Positions 37,657 through 49,465 of a stretch of 64,000 nucleotides of DNA are shown here, one piece after another. Each line of letters begins with the position of its first letter. Position 1 is the first letter of the stretch. The DNA is from Phycomyces blakesleeanus NRRL 1555(-). Its lineage: Eukaryota; Mucoromycota; Mucoromycetes; Mucorales; Phycomycetaceae. The notes beneath the pieces are model-generated. The model had not been told where the DNA came from. It was given only the letters and a program-made list of their open reading frames with translations, and searched no databases. Location of the stretch: NCBI RefSeq assembly GCF_001638985.1, contig NW_017265149.1, positions 925,619 to 989,618 on the forward strand, read 5' to 3'. The position numbers and the translations under genes were made by a program.

Positions 37657-38127
37657 ATCGGTCGTAAATAAGAGATAAAGTGTCAACTGAACGCGTTTGG
37701 AAAAAGAAGGTAGAAGTTGTCCATTGTGGAGACCAAATGTCAGGATTGGTTTGTGACTGTATTTTAAGAGATCTGGATGGCAGGTATTCGCCGCTCTTGG
37801 CCAATAATATATGTGTCCTAGATCAGTACAGACTTTAAAGACACTTTTGGGGAAAGAGCTTCTGAAACCAATAGGCATATATTTCATTTAAAAAAGCCAT
37901 AAAATATCCTTGACCCTGTTCATTTGTCTTTCAATGCTCAAAGATATAGACTTCTACACGTGACGGTGTCTCAATGACGTCGAATTTTCTTTCTTTTTTT
38001 TTGGGAATAGAAGTGAAAGTTCAACTTTGAGGTTTTTTTTCTTTTTCTTTAAATACATAATATATATCTATATATTTTAATTTCATACTCACACATTTCA
38101 AAAAAATAAGAACAAGAATAAAACATC
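37657..38127. promoter_or_regulatory. Divergent APE1-MFAP1 promoter
   Basis: 471 bp between two head-to-head starts. It contains CACGTG (37957-37962) overlapping TGACG (37961-37965), and TGACGTC (37975-37981), then AT-rich TATA-like sequence (about 38057-38075) before MFAP1. The compact arrangement suggests shared control of a repair gene and a splicing gene. The factors are inferred only from motif type (bHLH and bZIP). Confidence 0.5.
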
Positions 38128-39784
38128 ATGGCATCACGTCCACAGCCAAAACAGCAACGCCCTACAAATCCAACTAGACGTTATCGTGCTGGTCAAGTTC
38201 CTGAGAATTATGTCGATGACCTATCAGATTCTGATGAAGAAGAGGAAGAAGAAGAGGAACAACAACAGCAACAACAGCAGCAACAACAGCCAAGAAAAGA
38301 TAGAAGAGAAAGACAACAACCAAGTGTTCAATTTGCGCAAAAGGAAGTTGTGACGGGATTAAAACAAATTGAAATATCAGAGAAAGATGTTGCATCCGAT
38401 CGAAGACTTCGACGTTTACGACAAGCTCAAGAAGCAGCAGCAGGAGTAGAGCAAGATGATCAAGGTCGAAGAAGACGACGGCCTATAAAGGAGGAGGAAG
38501 AAGAGAAAAGTGATGAAGAAGGTGGTGAAGAAGAAAAGGCTAGAGAGCGACTACGAATGAAACAAAAAGCACTTCAACAACAACGTGAGCGTGAAGAAGC
38601 CGAAGCTATTAGGATAAAGGCAGAGGAAGAAGAAGAGGAAGAAGAGGAAGAGGAAGAAGATGAGGTAAGTTCGTAAGCCATTTATAGAATGCGTACATCC
38701 CATTGTGCTGATCCACTCTAATGCTTTACAGAGCTCAAGTGAGTACGAAACGGACAGTGAAGAAGAGACCGTTAAAGCAATGCCAAAACCAATGTTTATA
38801 CCGAGGTTCGATTTATATATATATATATATATATATATATCTATACAAAACAATTACTAGTAACTAATATTATACTATAATTTAATTTATTTGTCTTATG
38901 GTAGATCACATCGTGAGACAGTAAAACAACAAGAAAAGCTGAAAAAGGAGGCAGAAGATAGAGAGCGAAGATACCAAGAAGAACTTGAGGAACGCAAAAA
39001 ACAATCCCATGATCTATTAGCAGAAGAGTTGAAGCGTGAAAAGGAAGAGGGTAAGTTGAATATATAAGTATACTTAAGATTGTATAGATATGTGTACTAA
39101 TTATTATTTTTTGGGGGTGGTTTATGCTAGATTTGGATAAAGACATGACAGTTTATGAAGATTCAGTAGATGATACAGATGGTCTTGATGAAGAAGCTGA
39201 GTTTGAGGCCTGGAAAGTGAGAGAATTGACTCGTGTAAAGCGAGATAGAGAAGAGCGCATTTCGTAAGTAATATTTGATGGTGTATTAGTGTTGGACATT
39301 AATTCTGACAATTTTGAAAATACACATACACATATATTAGACGTGAGAAAGAGCAAGAAGAATTGGAACGAAGACGAGCACTTCCTGAATCTGAACGGTT
39401 GGAAGAAGACCTTGCAAGAGCAGCAGAGACTCGAGATAAAGAAAAGGGACAGCATGCATTTATGCAAAAGTATTATCACAAGGGTGCATTTTACCAGGTA
39501 TAGTTGATTTGTTTGTTTGTTTGTTTGTTTTTGGAGGAAAGAAAAAGTAGGCTTAACATTTGTGTATGTATAAATAGGATCCAGAAAGTGAAGTGCTTCA
39601 GCGTGATTATTCAGCGCCTACTGTAGATGAAGTACGCAACAAGGAAATGTTACCCAAGGTTATGCAGGTCAAGAACTTTGGTTTAGCAGGTCGTACAAAG
39701 TGGACTCATTTGACAGCTGAAGATACTTCAAGTATGGATGATCCTTGGAACAGTGGAAGTAATAAGAAGCAGCGACGGAACTAG
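38128..39784 (+). CDS. MFAP1/Spp381-like spliceosomal protein
   Basis: Component of the spliceosomal B complex. Exons 38128-38664, 38732-38805, 38905-39050, 39131-39263, 39341-39497 and 39578-39784 give about 417 aa (human MFAP1 is 439). The N-terminus carries RRYRAGQVPEN, then Glu-rich and Gln-rich tracts (ten Q near residue 46), and long charged helices. The conserved C-terminal MFAP1 domain includes EFEAWKVRELTRVKRDREER, HAFMQKYYHKGAFYQ, LQRDYSAPTVDEV and LPKVMQVKNFGLAGRTKWTH. Intron 2 has a non-standard GTTCGA donor, but frame and homology require the join. The MFAP1 pattern is far clearer than the shorter yeast Spp381 one. Confidence 0.93.
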
Positions 39785-41866
39785 GGTTCAAATAAAAGTA
39801 GACCAAATATATAAATATAAATACAAACATAAGCATATATATATATACGGTGGATTATAACCACAATTGAGTACAACGAAGAATCAGATATTCTAACCAT
39901 TGATGCGTTAAATCAAGATATATAAACCCATTAATCTTGAATGGTATATAAATAACTACAAGACATACGTCTATTGATAAATTCATGTAGAAAACAGTCG
40001 ATCTACTTCTTGACATCACACCAGTATTTGATATATAAATCTACTCTTTTTTTTTATGAATTTTTCTTTTGAATATGTCGCCTCTTTATTCGAGATTCCA
40101 AATGAGTAAATAATATTCTGTACAAGGTCGACACGATTATGGTATTTGGAAACTAAAGATATTACGTTGCTGTCAATATTCTTACAAATAAGGAAATGTC
40201 TATTCGATAGGATATATATAATGGACATGGATTAAAATGATATGGACCTTGTCAGCTGCATGCAAGATTACTACAAGCGAATGCCTTGTCTGAATCCTAC
40301 AATGTTATACGTTACAGAAAGGTATAGTATGCACATTTACAGATTAATCTATAAAGAAAAACCTTGCCATTTTCTCAACTAAACTGTTTTGTCTTCTTCT
40401 TCTTCTTCTTTGTCATTATCTTTATTTTCAATAGAGTAAGAAAGTATATGATACGCTCTTGGTTCCCATCTTGAACAACTTGGAAGCTCTGGCGAAGCTG
40501 TTTTGTTAATAATAATAAAATAATAGAATATAAATTTATATATATATATATACGCACATTTCTTTATATAGATGTCATTATGCTCTCCGTATAAAAGCCT
40601 CTTTGGTTATTCCCACAGTCTATGTGTGAAAGATCAATGATCTCATCTACATATGTCTATTAAAATATCTGATATAAAAAAAATTGCCAAGAAAATGCTC
40701 CTCTTTATTTTGAAACGAGTATCCTCCAACCCATTTAATGCCGTTAGCATATCTAACTTGTATTTTAACAAACATGACATATATATATGTTACTATAATG
40801 TATAATAGGTAATCTTGGCATTGTCTTTAAAAACAAGGTTGCTTTTATTCATGTAATGAGATTCTAGTCTGTTTGACTTTGGTACATAATAAGAACATAA
40901 AATCATGTACATATTACTTTCTGGTTTTAGCAGTATAGATAAGCTTGTATATCTTTACATATATTATAGATTACTTTAACCTTTGTTTTTCTTCTTTCTT
41001 CTTAAAAAAATAAAAATAAAGAAAGTGTATTCACCCTCAAATAACTTGCCAGCCACTATTTTAGTAGCTCATCACTCAAGGGAGAAAGAAAAAAAAGTAA
41101 AGGGAAAGGGAATAAAGAGGGGCTGCATCTGAGTGCACTAGTAAGAAAGAAGTAGCACCGTCTGGAAACTAGAAAATCGATTTGATCTACAAATTTATTA
41201 ATTATAGGGACTGCATGGTTAACGCAGAAGGATTGTCCTGAAATTTGACGGGGACTTTTATATTATTGATTCCTTTGGTTGTTGTCTAAGTGTTATGTGT
41301 ATATTATGTTAGATCAAGAAGTGTGCGTTGCTTTGAACCCTTTACTTTTTTTCATTTTATTCACTTGTTTCAAAAGCTGTAATTGACAATTTAATAGAAA
41401 ACAGACCATTAATTAAATGTGGTAAAGATCTAGTATAAGATTTCCCGGTTTAAACAGGATATGTAAACGCACGTTCAGAGAGAATATTGGCTAAGCTATA
41501 AAGATAATATACATAGAGCGACAGATATATGTCTATAGTATGGTTAGCAGTATCGTTACTATTGATATTCAATATTTAATTCAAAAAAAATTAAAATTAA
41601 AAAATTAAAAGATATTGAAACCCTCTTTCTTTCATCTGTCGTACAGCTGACAATTGTGTTTAGCTTTCTGGTGTGATTTTCCTGCTCCGAATTGTTGTGT
41701 CCTGACTGAGAATACAGAATGGAATATACATCAACTCATACTTTCTTATACTTTCTTCTTTCTTCTTCCTGTTTTTCTTCTCAATTTATCCTCTTTTTCC
41801 TTTTCCTTCCCTTTACTTCTTTTATTCTTCCTTCTCTCTCTCTCTTTGTGTGCCTAGAATTATTTT
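39785..41866. other. Intergenic region
   Basis: 2.1 kb AT-rich spacer with short (TA)n tracts (39835-39847, 40537-40552). No supported gene. A pyrimidine tract ending tgcctag at 41851-41856 just before the Rho ATG could be the 3' end of a 5'UTR intron. Confidence 0.45.
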
Positions 41867-42917
41867 ATGCGTCTCTGTGGAAATTTCAATAAACCAATTC
41901 CACGTAAAGTAGTCATTTGTGGAGACGGTGCGTGCGGAAAAACATCCCTTCTCAATGTATTCATGAGTGGATTATTTCCACATGTAAGCTTATTTTTCTA
42001 TTTGAAAAACAAAAAACAAAAAAAAATACTGATAAATTATGCCTGTATTTTAGAGCTATGAACCAACAGTTTTTGAAAATTATATTCAAGAACTAACTAT
42101 AGACGGTGAAGATGTTGTGTTGTCAATGTGGGATACTGCAGGTAAAATATTAAACGATATATTTATCGCTTGTATTTAAGCATAAATATACATAAAGAAA
42201 AGAAAGGAAAAGAAAAATTAAAACATCAAATATATTGTATTGTGTATATTTAAAATACAAACCTTGTCCTATTATTTTATATTTTATTATATTATATTAT
42301 TAAAGGTCAGGAGGAGTTTGATCGGCTAAGAGCTCACTCGTACAAAGATACACATGTTATTATGCTGTGTTTCTCAATCGATAATCCGGATTCACTCGAG
42401 AATATTGCAAATCGGTGGTTGAGCGAAATCCAGCAACATTGTCCACAAGCAAAAATCGTACTTGTGGCCCTAAAGTGTGATTTGAGAGATACCAAGACAA
42501 GCACGACTCCAGTATTATATGAGCAGGTTAGTTAAACACGCCATCTATATAAAAGACATATAGGATACATTTCTTTTTGTTATATGAGAAAGGCGTGGGA
42601 TTGGCAAAGTCTATTGACACATGCTGTGTTTGTATAAAAAAGGGCCTTGAGGTGGCACGTCGGATTAATGCAGTTCGATACCTCGAATGCTCAGCCAAGC
42701 ACAATAGAGGTGTGCGCGAATGCTTTCAACAAGCTGCCAGAGTATCCCTGACAGGTAAAAAAAAAATCAAATAGAATGGAAACATGAATAACCGAGTCTG
42801 ACCAATAATACTTCTTCTTCTATCCTTTGTGTGTGGGTGTGGGTGTGTATTTTATTGGTACGTTTAGTTAACAATGGGAAAAAGTCCCATTACTCAAGAG
42901 CATGTATTATTACCTAA
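41867..42917 (+). CDS. Rho-family small GTPase (Rho3/Rho4-like)
   Basis: Regulator of polarity and actin. Exons 41867-41983, 42054-42141, 42306-42526, 42643-42754 and 42868-42917 give 195 aa. Motifs: P-loop VVICGDGACGKTSLLNVF, switch I YEPTVFENY, switch II WDTAGQEEFDRLR, a LKCDLRD motif at the usual TKxD position (TKxD reads LKCD), and YLECSAKHNRG. The last 50-nt exon supplies NNGKKSHYSRACIIT, ending in a prenylatable CaaX box (CIIT). Without that exon the frame stops at KKKIK with no CaaX. LKCDL instead of TKxDL is seen in several fungal Rho proteins. An alternative acceptor at 42587-42588 would add 18 in-frame codons before exon 4. Confidence 0.92.
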
Positions 42918-43164
42918 TTTACTTCTAGTATAACCCGCCTGCTTGTTATCTTTATCTATATCCCTACTATTATTATTACTGTCTATAATTTTATATTTTA
43001 TATATATATATATATTACTAATACACCCACCCATGAATACTTTCTTTTCTCTACGCATGGTTATTTTCTTGGATCAATTGTTCAATATGAATAAAAGCAA
43101 AAGCAAAAAATTGATTTACATTTTTTTTGTATGTATAAATAAATAAATTAAATAAATAAATATT

Positions 43165-44537
43165 TTAATATCCTTCTACACGTTCCTGGATCTTGAGCAA
43201 ATCAGAGAAGATGCCATAGGCAGTGACAGCAGCACCAGCACCAGCGCCCTGAATGATAAGACCGTTGGGGAAGTACTCGGTAGTAAACTTGATAATGTTG
43301 TCACTACCTTGGAGAGAGGCAAAAGGATGGGAGGCGGGGTACCTATTGATTTATAGCAAAAAATAAAATAAAAGTAAATAAATAACTGATTTATAATATA
43401 AACCAGCTCAAAATATTTCTATCGTATCAATATGTTCTTCAAAACTTACTTGATCAACTTGACACCACTCTTTCCACCCTTCATGTCAACCAAACCAACA
43501 CAACGCAAGACCTGGTTCTCCTTCTTCGCCTCCTCATTCAACTTTTGAAAATGTCCATCAAAGTTGGGCAACTGGGCCATAAACTCTTCAGCAGTAGCAA
43601 CCTTTTGGAGGGGCTCGGGGACAATGTTCTGGATCTCAAGGGTAGAAAGATCGAGATCAAGACCAGCAAGACGACCACAGATAGTAACCTACATTATCAT
43701 TATTAATATAGATATATGTATATGTATATATTTCCTTTTTGTGTTAATTTCAATTCAATGCATAATATCCTGTATTACGTCAAAACCAAAAATATATCCA
43801 GCTCTATATCCCACATATATACACATATATGCGTGTATGTATGTACATGTATTATAGTTACTAACCTTACGGGCAACATCCATACCGTTGAGATCGTCTC
43901 TGGGATCAGGCTCGGTGTATCCAAGTTCCTTGGCGACCTTGACGATCTCAGAGAAAGGACGGGCGGCTGTGGTCGAAGACAAGGAGGAGAAGTTGTTGAA
44001 GAGGTAACTCAAGGTTCCGGAAAAGATACCCTCAATCGAGATAACCTTGTCGCCGGTCTTGACCAGATCAGCAAGGGTGGAAAGAACAGGCAGGCCAGCA
44101 CCGACAGTGGATTCGTGGAAAGCCAGGGGAGTCTTTCCACCCTTACCGAGGTTTGCGGCAGAGGCCTGGATGGCACGGTAAAGAGAAAGATCTCCCGAGA
44201 AACCCTTCTTGTTGGGTGTGACAACCGAAACACCAGACTGCAACCACGAAGGGTAGAGCTTGGCTACGGCATCCGAGGCAGTGCAGTCAACAATGACAGC
44301 GTGCTCGGGGGACTTGGCGAGGTAAGCAGCGAACGCGTCAAGCTGGGCAGTCTGTCCGTGAGTAAGGACATCCTGGGCGTTGGCGTAGGTCAAAGGAGCG
44401 TAGGAGGTGTCAGACAAGACCATCTTCTTTGAGGTAGTCATAGCGACCACCTTGAGGTGCTTGTTGGAGGTTGCCTTGAGCTGAGCAACCAACTCTGCAC
44501 CAACGAGTCCGATTCCGACAATACCGATGTTGACCAT
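43165..44537 (-). CDS. HOM6: Homoserine dehydrogenase
   Basis: NAD(P)-dependent reduction of aspartate semialdehyde to homoserine, third step of the threonine/methionine pathway. Exons 43866-44537, 43450-43688 and 43165-43342 give 362 aa (yeast Hom6 is 359). The Rossmann motif IGIVGIGLVGAELV is at the N-terminus, followed by VDCTASDAVAKLYPSWL, VVTPNKKGFSG, FHESTVGAGLPVLSTLADL, GIFSGTLSYLFNNF and YTEPDPRDDLNGMDVARK, with IIQGAGAGAAVTAYGIFSDL near the end. It is monofunctional, without a fused aspartokinase. Codon use is GC-richer than its neighbours, probably reflecting high expression, and this produces a long shadow frame on the other strand. Confidence 0.97.
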
Positions 44538-47500
44538 GATGACAAGATTCTTTTTTTTTCTTTTCTTTTAAAAAGAGAGAGAGAAAAATAAAAATAAAAG
44601 GAAATTAAAAAATAAAATAAAAAACAAAACGACATTAAGATGATGGAAAAAGATAAAAAGTCATGTGACCCAAAATTGCATGCATTAGTGAGAAAGCTCA
44701 CAATCAGTGTTGTACAGTAAGGCTGTGTGACTTGATTAAGTTCAGTAACATCAGGACGTTCTTTTGCACACCACATCATACCACGCTATACCTCACTATA
44801 CTAACTTAATGCACGGCACTTTCTCTCTCTCTCTCTCTCTCTCTAGCTTATGTATAAACTTCTTGTAAAGGTAAATAATAAAGGTGGGTCTTTTTTTTTG
44901 GTCAAGAGTTATCAGATTTGGTTTCTCAGTAAACCAGGTATAATGACAAGGAAAATAAGTCCCGCCAAAATTTGACACCATTCAAAAGCTTCTTTAATAG
45001 TTAAAGAAAGCTTGTAGAGACAATATTTATTCTGCTCTTTTTTAAGAGCAATAAATGAAACAATTGACTGATCCTGGCGATTGTTACAATTTCTTTTTGG
45101 AAATACAAAAATGTATTCAAAGCAAAATACAGGGAATAAAAGTTTAAAATGTCAGTGAAAAAGGTAATTGCGAAGTATGATTTTCTGCAGAGTATAAAAA
45201 TAAGAAGAAGAAGAAAGGGAAGAAGAATTAAGGGAATAAAAGAGTGAAAAATAATATTAGTGTAATGGCTGTTGTGGGTCATATTTCTTACTTTACAACA
45301 AGAAATCAACGCATTCCCAACAGAAAACTAGTCTAATTAAAAGTCCAGCATTCTGACTTGATTTCCAAGCCGTAAAGAGACAGAAGCTCGGTCATTATTT
45401 GAAAAGAGGGGAGGGTACCATAAATACTCAAAAATCACTCAAAAGTTCTTGTGGACTTAGTAATCCATAAAATAGTATGACCACCTTCCTGATGTTAAAT
45501 GTGATTATATTATGTACCGAGCAGTTACCTTTGCACACAGTGAAAACTATCGTATTTAATAAATGAATACAGAACAACTATTATTATGATTAACTTTGAG
45601 GTTTTGGGGAGCTGCCTCCAGTCAGCTCTAATCCAAATATATATATATATATATATATAAAGGTTAAACCCTCTGCATTTTTATTTTTATTTTATATAAT
45701 CATTTGCTCTTGTTATTTCAACGGTCCACCACTCCAAGCCAATTTGAAACTGTCTTTATTCTTACTGTTATTATTATTATTATTATTATTATTATCAAAT
45801 ACATGCTATATACACAAGAGGTCTTGAACATATGATCATTATGTACCTTTTATATCGTATATTGAATTAATAGCCATTTTTGGAAGGACCCTGTCAGATT
45901 TAGAGTAGAAAATGCTTTTATCTGTGTACTTTAAACTCAGATATATTGATAAAATCAACAATAGTGTAGTACTTCTTCTACAAACCAGATGGAATTGATA
46001 CTCAAGTTCATATTCACCGAATTGATAAGAGTAGCTGCATAAAGATAGAGGGAATCCAAATACTTAGCGAGTTAATAAATAATCAGTAGAAATAAATAGC
46101 AGAAATAAAGGGCATATTTGTAAATTTGGCAAAGAATAAGCGAATGCGTCGAAAAAAAAAGAACACCGTAAGAAACTTTTTGCCAAGGCGTGGATACCTC
46201 GGTACCATCCTTTCTGTACCGTAATATCAAACGAACCTTATCTGAGAGATTTTCCGAAGAAATTTCCAGGAAAACTAAATCTGAAGGTAAAACAAAAAAG
46301 AACTGAAAAACAAGCTCCTAAGAGTATTCACAGCGGTTTGTCTAAGCCTAAAATCCCATTTTTTTTTACTGCTTGAATATTTTAGTGAAGTGCTAAATTT
46401 AGGAATCCGTTAAATATCATTGAAAAAATTGGTTGAAACATTTAGCTAGATAAACCGCTGTGGGATGCTCTTAAGCTGTGTTATATTTTGTGCCGCGCGC
46501 ACCTCCTTCTTTATAACGTCAGTCAGATAATCGCCAAAAATTATACAACAATAATATATGACTTTTGTACACAAAGAGACGATTTGGTAGCCGCGTTGTA
46601 GCTCTGAAGGCAAACTTATAGTACCACTGTCAGTTTGTGAATGTCCATTTATTTAATATTAATGCTGTTTTTGATGTAAACTTCAAAATAAGCAGCAGAT
46701 TGTGCCAATATGACATTCTCCAATACTTGTTGCTGAAGAACGTAAATGATAAATGAACTCCTGTTTTAAAACAGTTTGTAGAATATGGATCCATTGCTAT
46801 GAGTTCAAATTGCTTCTTTCAAAAGCTATAGTGCAGGGCATATATTTCAGCTTAGTTCAGTTTAACTTTTTTTTCTGACATGCATTGCAGAAATGCAAAT
46901 GCTATATATATACTCTTCGAGAATTGGCAAGAATATCACATCATTTTTGAAGAAGAAAAGGTGTTGGTTATTGACTGTACTGGGAATGTTATACGTACAT
47001 CTCTCAATACACCCACACAAAAATCGAAACTAATGGCCTCGACAAGTATGTTCTGACAGATAAGAAAATAACGAAAAGGTTGTATTTTTTTTTATTGTAT
47101 GTTCCCAATAATATAAATTCCGTCACTTATTTAGCTCTCATTCTCAAATTCCTTGTCTCTTTCTCTCTTGCCTTTTGTGCGCTTGTATATTATCACATAA
47201 ACCTTGAATAATGAAAAACATATTCTGTGTGCCATAAATCCAATAAATATAAATATGTATATATTATGAAGTTTACTCGCATTTGAATGGACTGTCAGCC
47301 AGTAAAGTCTGTTTTAGATTCAAAGAAGTGAAAAATAAAGAAATGGTCATTTGGTAGTCTATTGATCTATCTTTCATTACAAAAAAAAATATTTCTCTCT
47401 TCACCATACTCCAAAAAAAATCCCATTCCAATTTGCTCTCACTACTGGCTCTGTACTTCACATATCTATTTATTTTTTATACTAATTTTCAATATATATA

Positions 47501-47591
47501 TATATATATATATATTCCCAATACATAGTTTACTGGGCTACAGCGAGAAAACTCTCTACATACATACATACATATATATATTGTTTGTCCA
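44538..47591. other. AT-rich intergenic region with microsatellites
   Basis: 3 kb without a supported gene. It holds (CT)n at 44820-44844, (TA)n at about 45638-45659, a (TTA)n run at about 45767-45795, and (TA)n at 47494-47515. The first 100 bp is the HOM6 promoter, and the right end is the PTC5 3' flank. Confidence 0.5.
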
Positions 47592-49465
47592 TTAAAGACG
47601 GGCCCATATCCAACCAGAAAACCAGGATGTTGGTTTTGGAGTAAATATACGACCATCACTTGTATCAACTGGCTTGCACTCTTCTAATCTACCTACGGCT
47701 GGATCGTAACTTGGATCCTCTACATTAATACTACTACTACTATCTGACTGAGACGGGGGTTGCAGCTGGATTACGGTGACAGTAATGTCATCGCGGTAAT
47801 TGCGAGAAGGTTTACGGGTCAGGCGTTTGGAGAGTTCAAGGGTTGGGTTCGAGACCGGTGCTTTGATGTGCACGTTCTTGTAAACTGCATCGAACAAGAG
47901 TGCCTGTCTGATCATGTGTGTTGCAGGATTGGCGTCAGGTCCCTTTGTGGATATGAGCTCTGCCGCGACCTGGTCTCCATCCGAGCTACGGACATTATCC
48001 CAGCTGAGTTCATCCCACAGGCCATCGGTACCCAGGATGATGTACTTGTCTTCAGGAGTGAGCTTGTGGTGCGTCACGAGTGGTTTGGAGGACAGGTAAG
48101 GAGGAGTATGGTAATGCACGACAATACGATGATGATAACGGGCAAATGTGTGATAAATATCGTATGGAATGAATGGTAAGACCTTCATTTGATAAGGAAC
48201 AGGAACCTTGTACATAATATCACCAAATGCTATAATATATAGATGAGTAAGTATGTGTGTGTGTGTGTGTTTGATTTATTTATTTATTTTGTACGTGTTG
48301 GTAGTAGCTAGATAGGACTTTTGGGCATTATATCTCTTTTTCTTCTTCTTCTGAACTTACATCCTCCAACAGCAATCAGACCAAAGATGCGCTTTCTCTT
48401 AACAATATCTTCAGCCTCATTAGCAGGGTGCTGAGATATCATGTATGCCTTCCAGTCTGGATGAGCAGGCGATTGTTCCTCGACTATTCTACGCCCAGTC
48501 CAAGATCCATCTTTTTCCTGTCTAACGACTACAAAACAAGTTATATACATACACATCTATTGATTATTACTAGATCTACGCAGACACACACATACACACA
48601 CACGTATATATATATATACGCAAAATAAAGAAACAAATATTAAGAAAAACCTTGCCTACGACACGAGAATCACCGGTATTTGCAGCATAGAGATCATCTC
48701 CATCCAAATAAACAGCACATGCACATGAGCCAGTGATTGCTTCACGAATGTACAATTCAGCGGCGGCGGGGTTAGGGTGACGACTGACTGCGTCTCGAAT
48801 GTCCTTTTCATTTGAGCGGTTGACGTTCTTTGGGAATAAGGCATAAAAGCGTTGTTGGATGTCGTCGTCAAGGGTGACAAAGGCCTTCGAGAGAGTTGAT
48901 TCTACGGCCTCTGGGGTTTCTGGTTTGTCTGAGTCTAGTTGACGGGCGACGTACTTTGGCAACTGTGTTTTTATCATTCTTGAGCAGTCAGGACCAATAT
49001 GGCCTTTTTGTTTGCAGATACAGATACAGATACAGATATTTAATTTAGAATTGGGTGAGTATGTATATGAATGTATTGCTGCTATTATTAAAGAAACTAA
49101 CCATCATAAACACCAGCAATCAAACCCTGGGTTCCAACCAAGTTAACACTATAGTTGTCTTCGACAGGGTTGTTTGAGGCGACTTGACTGGTGTATACTG
49201 CCTTGACGCGGTCTAGTGGGGTGCGGGTGACAAACTGGTCGGCCCTGAGACGTTCGTTGATGGTCTCGGGAGACAAGAGGGTGTAAGGACGAGTGTCTCT
49301 GTTTGCATAATGGTCGATTACAGGAGCCTGGACTTGTTCTTTTTTGAGTAGTTCTTGCTGTTTCTGTTCAAACAGGTCTTGCTGTTGTTTGTAGACGATG
49401 TAGCCCACACCAGAAAGGCCTAGTGTGGTGGCTGTGGTAACTGCAGCGCGAAGTGGAATCGGCAT
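47592..49465 (-). CDS. Mitochondrial PP2C phosphatase, Ptc5/pyruvate dehydrogenase phosphatase type
   Basis: Mg/Mn-dependent Ser/Thr phosphatase; the family dephosphorylates and activates pyruvate dehydrogenase E1-alpha in mitochondria. Exons 49102-49465, 48656-49003, 48361-48528 and 47592-48229 give about 505 aa. An N-terminal targeting region with a hydrophobic stretch (MPIPLRAAVTTATTLGLSGV) precedes PP2C motifs EDNYSV, AGVYDGHIGPDCSRM, GSCACAVYLDGDDLYAANTG, DSRV, LGTDGLWDELS and RDDITVTVIQL. The long insert with QSPAHPDWKAYMISQHPANE is characteristic of the PDP/Ptc5 group. The exon 2/3 join works only with a GC donor (G|GCAAGG at 48655). A possible 5'UTR intron ends just before the ATG. 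Confidence 0.92.

Noticed and set aside
43716..44432. 238-codon plus-strand ORF opposite homoserine dehydrogenase
   Set aside because: Antisense shadow of HOM6 exon 1, whose GC-biased codons leave the other strand open. No family resemblance.
47760..48179. 139-codon plus-strand ORF
   Set aside because: Antisense to the PP2C gene, where the protein family match is unambiguous.
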